Source: Flavobacteriales bacterium UBA1986
GTDB lineage: Bacteria > Bacteroidota > Bacteroidia > Flavobacteriales_G > Salibacteraceae
Length of the DNA: 39,069 bases
Assembly (NCBI GenBank): GCA_002336245.1
Contig: DDDG01000015.1
Span: 1 to 39,069, forward strand
Direction of reading: 5' to 3'
Below the pieces are notes generated by a model. The model was given only the letters and a program-made list of their open reading frames with translations. It was not told where the DNA came from and did no database searches. Each line of letters starts with the position of its first letter. Position 1 is the first letter of the stretch. The position numbers and the translations under genes were made by a program. Below, piece by piece: positions 34,125 to 39,069 of the stretch.

Positions 34125-36194
34125 GTGAGAAAGCGACTATCTCTTCTTCTATTTCTTTCAATACTTTCTACGCAGCTTTTTTCTGCCATAGAAGCACGTC
34201 TATACATCAACACAGGATTATACACGGCAATTGATGGCAGTCAGTTTGAATTTGCTGCATTCAACCCCACTCCTGTTTTCTCGCCAATCAATGTTCAACT
34301 GAATATTGTGTTTGGCGATACTCTTATCCTTACGCTGCTGAATACAGACTCCGTTCAACGGGGCTTTCACATTGAAGATTTGAACGTCAGTATTGTGGTT
34401 TCAGCTGGAGACAGCAGCGTCCTCAGCATCTCTGCCCCTCCTACGAAGGCTTCATACATCTACTACGACCATCTGGACTTTCCAAGGAACACGGCGCTTG
34501 GCTTAGCTGGAGTTCTTGCAGTAGGCTTCGAAAATTTGAGCACCTTCTATTGGAATTTGAAAGAATTTCAAAAAGATTGGGCCCCAAGGCCTGCGAGCGG
34601 GCAGAATGTAGATTGGAGTACTTACTACCCAGACTACTTCACCATCAATGGCAAGAGCAGTCCCGACATCAATTCTGACACAAACGCACGTGTGCTTGGC
34701 GCTGTTGGTCAAGACCTCTACATCGTGATTGTCAATTCTGGTCAATCAACACACTCTCTTCACTTCCACGGATTCCATGCAGAAATAGTGTACTCAAGTT
34801 CAGCCCCTCATCACGTGGCGCGAATCAAGGACACATTCCCAGTAAAGCCAATGGAAAGTATGGTGCTCAAGATTACTCCCGATAAAATTGGAGAATACCC
34901 AGTACATGACCACAACCTTGTTCCTGTTACCGCAGGGGGGGGTATATCCAAACGGAATGTTTACTACAATGCTCATTCGATGATGAACTCTACTCGAGCT
35001 CTTCTCCTAGGTTTTTTAGTTTCTTGCTGCTCAAGTCTAGTGGCGCAAACTGAAATATCCCTAATCGGAAGGAACACGGGTAAAAAGGTCTTATCCGATG
35101 GCAACGAAATACGAGTGATGGGATTTGCTCGGAAACTGAATGAAAATCCAGGTGTTCCAGGACCAACCCTAGAGGTAGTTGAAGGGGATTCAGTAGAAAT
35201 TGATTTTTGGAATGTTTCTCAAGGTGCCCCGCACACGATTCACTTGCATGGTTTAGATGTAAATCAAGAAAACGATGGCGTTCCTCATCTGTCCTTCTCA
35301 GTAGAACATATGCAGCACGGATACTACAAGTTCAAGACGCCGCATCCTGGGACCTACCTATACCATTGCCATGTGGTTTCAACAATTCATGTGCAGGCTG
35401 GGATGTTCGGAATGCTCATCGTTCGTCCTAAGACTGAAAATAAAACATGGGAAGGTGGATACAAGATCGATCGTGAGTATTCATTCCTCATGTCGGAAAT
35501 TGACACAAACTGGCATGCCGATTCTGTATTGCTCCACGATCACGACAGCAATATGCCGATGATGCAGATTCCTGTTCCTGTCTATGAACCCCAACACTTT
35601 TTAATCAACGGGCGGGCCGAGCAACAACTTCTTCAGGCTGTTGAAGTTCAAGCTCAGGCAAATGAGAACATCTACCTGCGACTTGCCAATCTTGGATATA
35701 TGTCGAACCGCATTGTTTTTCCAGCTGAACTCAATGCCCGCGTCATCGACTCGGATGGCCGACCCCTGCCGACTGAAGAAGCAGTTGACACTTTGGAGAT
35801 TTATCCAGGGGAGCGCTACGGTGTATTGTGCAATTCATCCATCGAATTTCAAGCGCAGATGTTGGTGCAGTATTTCAACTTGAATACGCATTTGATGGAA
35901 GATCAACAAGAAATCGAAGTTCTAGTTGAAGGTTTTAATGGACTTAAATCAATTCTAGACAAGCAAGAAATAAAAATCTTCCCCAATCCTTTTGGCGAAT
36001 GTTTCTCGCTCGAAGGTGAGAACATAAAGAACTCCCAACTTAAACTACTCGACCTGCAAGGAAACCAAGTTCACCAAAGTATGGAAATGAGTGACGCAGG
36101 TGAGATTTGCTTACCCGGCTTGAAGCCTGGAATCTACCTCTTGAACATCTTAGATCACGAAAGCCATCAGAGCTCTGTGATTTTCAAATATTAG
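34125..36194 (+). CDS. Multicopper-oxidase-like protein; two genes fused by a G8 tract
   Basis: As read, one 689-codon frame starts at a GTG and contains a signal peptide (1-24), a cupredoxin region with HSLHFHGFH (210-218) and VHDH (260-263), then a second signal peptide (MNSTRALLLGFLVSCC, 287-302) in mid-protein and a second copper-binding unit with IHLHG and YHCHVVSTIHVQAGM, ending in a T9SS domain. An internal signal peptide is abnormal. Removing one G from the tract at 34935-34942 gives the natural C-terminus GVYPNGMFTTMLIR and a TGA at 34981-34983 that overlaps the ATG of the second gene. Two separate proteins (34125-34983 and 34980-36194) are therefore the likely original state. Confidence 0.8.
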   Translation: MRKRLSLLLFLSILSTQLFSAIEARLYINTGLYTAIDGSQFEFAAFNPTPVFSPINVQLNIVFGDTLILTLLNTDSVQRGFHIEDLNVSIVVSAGDSSVLSISAPPTKASYIYYDHLDFPRNTALGLAGVLAVGFENLSTFYWNLKEFQKDWAPRPASGQNVDWSTYYPDYFTINGKSSPDINSDTNARVLGAVGQDLYIVIVNSGQSTHSLHFHGFHAEIVYSSSAPHHVARIKDTFPVKPMESMVLKITPDKIGEYPVHDHNLVPVTAGGGISKRNVYYNAHSMMNSTRALLLGFLVSCCSSLVAQTEISLIGRNTGKKVLSDGNEIRVMGFARKLNENPGVPGPTLEVVEGDSVEIDFWNVSQGAPHTIHLHGLDVNQENDGVPHLSFSVEHMQHGYYKFKTPHPGTYLYHCHVVSTIHVQAGMFGMLIVRPKTENKTWEGGYKIDREYSFLMSEIDTNWHADSVLLHDHDSNMPMMQIPVPVYEPQHFLINGRAEQQLLQAVEVQAQANENIYLRLANLGYMSNRIVFPAELNARVIDSDGRPLPTEEAVDTLEIYPGERYGVLCNSSIEFQAQMLVQYFNLNTHLMEDQQEIEVLVEGFNGLKSILDKQEIKIFPNPFGECFSLEGENIKNSQLKLLDLQGNQVHQSMEMSDAGEICLPGLKPGIYLLNILDHESHQSSVIFKY
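34935..34942 (+). repeat. Eight-G homopolymer at the gene A/gene B boundary
   Basis: Eight consecutive Gs precede TATATCC. With eight, the upstream frame runs through into the second gene; with seven, it ends at 34983 as a typical family C-terminus. Homopolymer G tracts of this length are classical slippage sites and are also classical sequencing-error sites. Confidence 0.9.
34980..36194 (+). CDS. T9SS-secreted multicopper oxidase domain protein (gene B)
   Basis: This is the second reading of the region: 404 residues from the ATG at 34980 (or 34983). It has its own signal peptide ending near LVAQT and a first cupredoxin domain with PHTIHLHG (His85, His88, His90) and YHCHVVSTIHVQAGM (His129, Cys130, His131, His137, Met142), matching a type 1 copper site plus extra His ligands. 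A second cupredoxin-like domain follows (INGRAEQQLL, IYPGERYGVL), then a T9SS type A sorting domain (IFPNPFGECFSL to VIFKY). It would act outside the cell or on the surface. The substrate is unknown. Gene A ends in an overlapping TGA when the G tract is one shorter. Confidence 0.78.
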   Translation: MMNSTRALLLGFLVSCCSSLVAQTEISLIGRNTGKKVLSDGNEIRVMGFARKLNENPGVPGPTLEVVEGDSVEIDFWNVSQGAPHTIHLHGLDVNQENDGVPHLSFSVEHMQHGYYKFKTPHPGTYLYHCHVVSTIHVQAGMFGMLIVRPKTENKTWEGGYKIDREYSFLMSEIDTNWHADSVLLHDHDSNMPMMQIPVPVYEPQHFLINGRAEQQLLQAVEVQAQANENIYLRLANLGYMSNRIVFPAELNARVIDSDGRPLPTEEAVDTLEIYPGERYGVLCNSSIEFQAQMLVQYFNLNTHLMEDQQEIEVLVEGFNGLKSILDKQEIKIFPNPFGECFSLEGENIKNSQLKLLDLQGNQVHQSMEMSDAGEICLPGLKPGIYLLNILDHESHQSSVIFKY

Positions 36195-36263
36195 GATTGT
36201 TAAAATCAGCGAAATATTCTAGCAGACTTAGTCAAGTATTTCAACCCAAGCAATAGCACATAA

Positions 36264-36290
36264 GCCTGTATTTTCATAGAGGCTTTTTAT
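36264..36290 (+). terminator. Intrinsic terminator after the multicopper oxidase unit
   Basis: AAGCCT (36264-36269) pairs with AGGCTT (36282-36287) across a 12-base loop, followed by TTT (5 Ts in total from 36286). It lies 70 bases after the stop codon at 36194. Stem length is modest. Confidence 0.6.
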
Positions 36291-36392
36291 ATGTTTCCCG
36301 CATTCCTACATACAAAGAGGGCACATTCAAAATTCAGAGAGAACCCTACTCGCTTTTAAAGCTCTTAGTCTACGAAAAGTCCGATAGAACCT

Positions 36393-36400
36393 TACTTTTG
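36393..36400 (+). promoter_or_regulatory. -7 promoter element of isocitrate dehydrogenase
   Basis: TACTTTTG matches TAnnTTTG exactly and is followed by CA; it sits 29 bases before the ATG at 36430. No unambiguous -33 element was found. Confidence 0.55.
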
Positions 36401-36429
36401 CAGCAAGTTCATTCTGAAGAAAATACTCT

Positions 36430-38646
36430 ATGGCAACGCACAAAATCATCTACACCAAAACCGACGAAGCACCTGCTTTGGCAACTCAATCACTTCTACC
36501 AATCATTAAAGCTTTCACAATCAAAGCGGGAGTTGATGTTGAAACCCGAGACATCTCTCTAGCGGGAAGGATTCTTGCCAATTTCCCTGATTGTTTGAAC
36601 GAAGATCAAAAGGTAGCAGATGCTTTGAGTGAATTGGGGAAACTAGTAAACCAGCCCGATGCGAACATCATCAAGTTGCCGAACATTAGCGCTTCCATTC
36701 CACAATTAAAAGCCGCCATCGCCGAGCTTCAAGCACAGGGTTATGGGATTCCAAACTTCCCAGATGAACCTGCGAACGCACAAGAAGCAGATTACAGAGA
36801 GCGTTACGACAAAATCAAAGGAAGTGCTGTAAACCCAGTACTTCGTGAGGGAAACTCAGACCGAAGAGCTCCAAAAGCCGTAAAGGAATATGCGCGCAAA
36901 AACCCGCACAGCATGGGCGCCTGGAGCGCAGACTCTAAGTCGCATGTGAGCAGTATGACCGACGGCGATTTCTACGGCAGTGAGCAGAGCTATTGTGTTC
37001 CCGAGGATACGGAAGTGCGCATCGAGCATAGAAGCCTTTCTGGGGAAACCAACATCTTAAAATCGAACTTCCCTGTGCTTTCTGGGGAAATCATCGATTC
37101 TGCAGTATTGAGTAAAAACGCCTTTGTGGAATTCCTAAAAGCCCAGCTTCTGGAAGCCAAAGAACAAGGCGTTTTATTCTCGATCCACCTGAAGGCTACC
37201 ATGATGAAGGTGAGCGATCCAATTCTCTTTGGACATGCAGTGAAAGCATACTTTGCTGAGGTATTTGAGAAACATGGAGCAGCCCTCGAAAAAGCAGGAG
37301 CAAATCCGAACAATGGCTTGGGCAACGTGCTCGCTCAAATTGCCAAACTCCCAAAAGAACAGACTGAATTAATAGAAGCTGACATTAGAGCTGCTTTCGA
37401 GAACGGACCAGATTTGGCCATGGTGGATTCCGATCGTGGAATCACCAACCTCCATGTTCCCAGCGATGTCATCATCGATGCTTCCATGCCAGCCATGATT
37501 CGCACTTCAGGAAAGATGTGGAATAAGGAAGGGAAAGCCCAAGACACCAAGGCAGTAATCCCAGATCGCTCTTATGCCGGCATTTACCAAGCCACCATTG
37601 AAGATTGCATTCAACACGGTGCTCTCGACCCTAAAACCATGGGAAGTGTTTCAAACGTTGGTTTGATGGCGCAAAAAGCCGAAGAGTATGGCTCGCACGA
37701 TAAGACCTTCGGAATCCCTTCAAATGGAACCGTGAGCATCATTGATTCAGAAGGAGAAATCTTGATGGAGCATGCAGTAGAAAAAGGCGATGTCTTCAGA
37801 ATGTGTCAAGCGAAAGACGCACCCATCCAAGATTGGGTAAAACTCGCTGTGTCGCGTGCAAGAGCTACAGGAAATCCTGCCGTTTTCTGGTTGGATGAAG
37901 AGCGCGCTCACGATCGTCAAATCATTGAAAAGGTAGAAGCCTACCTTCCAAACCACGATACCTCAGGCTTGGAGATTCACATCATGTCGCCAACGGAAGC
38001 AACCAAGTATTCTCTTGGAAGAATTCGCGAAGGAAAAGACACCATTTCCGTTTCAGGAAATGTATTGCGCGATTACCTCACCGACCTCTTCCCTATCCTA
38101 GAGGTTGGAACCAGCGCCAAAATGTTGAGCATCGTTCCACTCATGAACGGCGGTGGTTTGTTTGAAACAGGTGCCGGTGGATCCGCGCCAAAGCACGTTC
38201 AACAATTTGAAAAGGAAAACCACTTACGCTGGGATTCACTTGGTGAGTTTCTTGCCTTGGCGGTTTCACTAGAACACATTGGGAACACAGCGAACAATAA
38301 GGCTGCTTTAATCATGGGTGAATGCCTCGACGAGGCAACAAGTAAGTTCTTGCTGAACGATAAGTCTCCATCACGTAAAGTGGGTGAATTGGACAACCGC
38401 GGGAGTCACTTCTATTTGGCTCTGTATTGGGCGGAAGCTCTGGTGGCTCAAAACAAGAGTGCGGAATTGAGTAGAGCTTTTACTGATTTAGCCAAGACTC
38501 TGAGGGAGAATGAAGAGAAGATTGTAGCCGAACTGAATGCGGCTCAAGGCCCTTCCATGGACATTGGTGGTTACTACCACGCAGACGATGCAAAGGCGAG
38601 TGCAGCGATGCGACCAAGCCCAACGCTGAACAACATCATTGGTTAG
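36430..38646 (+). CDS. icd: Monomeric NADP-dependent isocitrate dehydrogenase
   Basis: This 738-residue enzyme is of the monomeric type (about 740 residues), unrelated in length to the dimeric 400-residue class. It starts with KIIYTKTDEAPALATQSLLP and contains the typical NPVLREGNSDRRAP, KNPHSMGAWSADSKSHVSSM and ATMMKVSDPILFGHAV stretches and the C-terminal GGSAPKHVQQF segment. It decarboxylates isocitrate to 2-oxoglutarate in the TCA cycle, making NADPH. The coding frame is complete. It is a single-gene unit with its own -7 element. Confidence 0.97.
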   Translation: MATHKIIYTKTDEAPALATQSLLPIIKAFTIKAGVDVETRDISLAGRILANFPDCLNEDQKVADALSELGKLVNQPDANIIKLPNISASIPQLKAAIAELQAQGYGIPNFPDEPANAQEADYRERYDKIKGSAVNPVLREGNSDRRAPKAVKEYARKNPHSMGAWSADSKSHVSSMTDGDFYGSEQSYCVPEDTEVRIEHRSLSGETNILKSNFPVLSGEIIDSAVLSKNAFVEFLKAQLLEAKEQGVLFSIHLKATMMKVSDPILFGHAVKAYFAEVFEKHGAALEKAGANPNNGLGNVLAQIAKLPKEQTELIEADIRAAFENGPDLAMVDSDRGITNLHVPSDVIIDASMPAMIRTSGKMWNKEGKAQDTKAVIPDRSYAGIYQATIEDCIQHGALDPKTMGSVSNVGLMAQKAEEYGSHDKTFGIPSNGTVSIIDSEGEILMEHAVEKGDVFRMCQAKDAPIQDWVKLAVSRARATGNPAVFWLDEERAHDRQIIEKVEAYLPNHDTSGLEIHIMSPTEATKYSLGRIREGKDTISVSGNVLRDYLTDLFPILEVGTSAKMLSIVPLMNGGGLFETGAGGSAPKHVQQFEKENHLRWDSLGEFLALAVSLEHIGNTANNKAALIMGECLDEATSKFLLNDKSPSRKVGELDNRGSHFYLALYWAEALVAQNKSAELSRAFTDLAKTLRENEEKIVAELNAAQGPSMDIGGYYHADDAKASAAMRPSPTLNNIIG

Positions 38647-38653
38647 GATAAAC

Positions 38654-39043
38654 CTATCGAACGAACCAGGCTCTTTTAATTAAGCCAGAATCGACTTCAT
38701 AGATCGCAACTATTTTGAATTCCTTGTCACGGCCTTTGATCCATTCGTGATCGAACACAAAGTTACCTTAAACCATACGGCCAATTAAGGTTGAACGATT
38801 GTTTGGATTCTCGGTAAACATCTTTCCATAACGCTCTTTGATTTGGGCTCTTCCCTGCATACTGGGTTCTGTGTCTCCAATATTCAAGAAGATTTTGGCG
38901 CCCTCATGAAAGGTGGCTGAGAAACCCTCAATGTCTTGATTGTTGTATGTATCCAGCTGCTTCTGAACAACTTCAATGGGATTTTGGGCCATTCCAAGAA
39001 CTGAGAGCAGAAGAAGTAAAATGATTGAGCTGATTGATTTCAT
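38654..39043 (-). pseudogene. Secreted SnoaL/NTF2-like gene with one in-frame stop
   Basis: A 129-codon frame on the minus strand begins at ATG 39043 with a signal peptide ending at GMAQ and an NTF2-like fold (VVQKQLDTYNNQDIEGFSAT, GAKIFLNIG, GRAQIKERYGKMF). Codon 92 (38768-38770) is TAA in the context GRMV-stop-GNFVFDHEW; Gln (CAA) is common at this place, so a single C to T change would explain it. The remaining 37 codons are intact (DHEWIKGRDKEFKIVAIYE, KRAWFVR) and end in TAG. It is either a recent pseudogene or a consensus error. Confidence 0.74.
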
Positions 39044-39045
39044 TC

Positions 39046-39069
39046 GTAATTGGTAATTGGTAATTGGTA
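39046..39069. repeat. GTAATTG heptamer tandem repeat at the window edge
   Basis: Three full copies of GTAATTG plus GTA run to the end of the window, starting three bases from the start codon of the SnoaL-like gene, in its 5' leader. The true copy number is cut off by the window edge. Confidence 0.85.

Overview
The window comes from a member of the Bacteroidota, most likely a marine or aquatic Flavobacteriales-type bacterium (inferred). Four secreted products, two of them from damaged loci, end in the PNP-type C-terminal sorting domain of the type IX secretion system. Several genes are preceded by the Bacteroidota -7 element TAnnTTTG. The gene families (TonB receptor with paired lipoprotein, SBBP-repeat protein, LpoB/COG3014 pair, DUF2805/DUF2256 photolyase cluster) also fit this phylum. 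No tRNA, rRNA, CRISPR array, prophage or transposase was seen.

Layout. 0.2-3.2 kb: beta-carbonic anhydrase, a Crp/Fnr regulator, a secreted SRPBCC protein, a possible gene remnant and a CPBP membrane protease. 3.2-6.1 kb (minus): a lipoprotein and TonB-dependent receptor operon, probably for metal (zinc-like) uptake, with a perfect 15-bp palindrome over its promoter. 6.3-10.8 kb: a racemase-family gene that lost its N-terminus, a second CPBP protease, a small lipoprotein, an unknown protein, a cupin, a ChaN-like protein and a DUF1456 protein. 10.8-18.6 kb: a nonsense-broken lipoprotein gene, a large T9SS protein with four 160-residue repeats, a minus-strand chimeric junction between an SBBP-repeat gene and a TonB C-terminal gene, then tspO-arsM and a second T9SS protein. 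18.7-25 kb: an alcohol dehydrogenase remnant, an SDR/DUF2867 protein, an LpoB-COG3014-patatin cluster (the patatin carries a hexanucleotide repeat) and a quinone-oxidoreductase-like protein. 25.1-30.6 kb: a compact four-gene photolyase-like operon running into a convergent oxyR, with oxyR divergent from a katG encoding a predicted lipoprotein. 30.8-39.1 kb: a DASS transporter, an FkbM methyltransferase, a broken T9SS gene, a two-gene multicopper-oxidase unit fused by a G8 tract, a monomeric NADP isocitrate dehydrogenase and a broken SnoaL-like gene.

How the genes may work together. The 25-30.6 kb block looks like a light/oxidant defence island: FAD-binding photolyase-like protein, flavin reductase, DUF2805 and DUF2256 partners, OxyR and an exported catalase-peroxidase. 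The photolyase-like protein starts directly with the FAD domain and carries a small alpha/beta domain at its C-terminus, which suggests a domain order swapped relative to ordinary photolyases. The second notable locus is the multicopper-oxidase pair at 34.1-36.2 kb. An 8-G homopolymer joins two genes that would be separate, with overlapping stop and start codons, if the tract had 7 Gs. This suggests either a phase-variable switch or a homopolymer sequencing error.

The window has an unusual number of lesions: three single in-frame stop codons in otherwise intact genes (10959, 33588, 38768), the G8 frameshift, a racemase lacking its PLP lysine, a chimeric gene junction and an ADH fragment. They could reflect real gene decay, strain variation or consensus error. 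Raw reads or a sister genome would decide.
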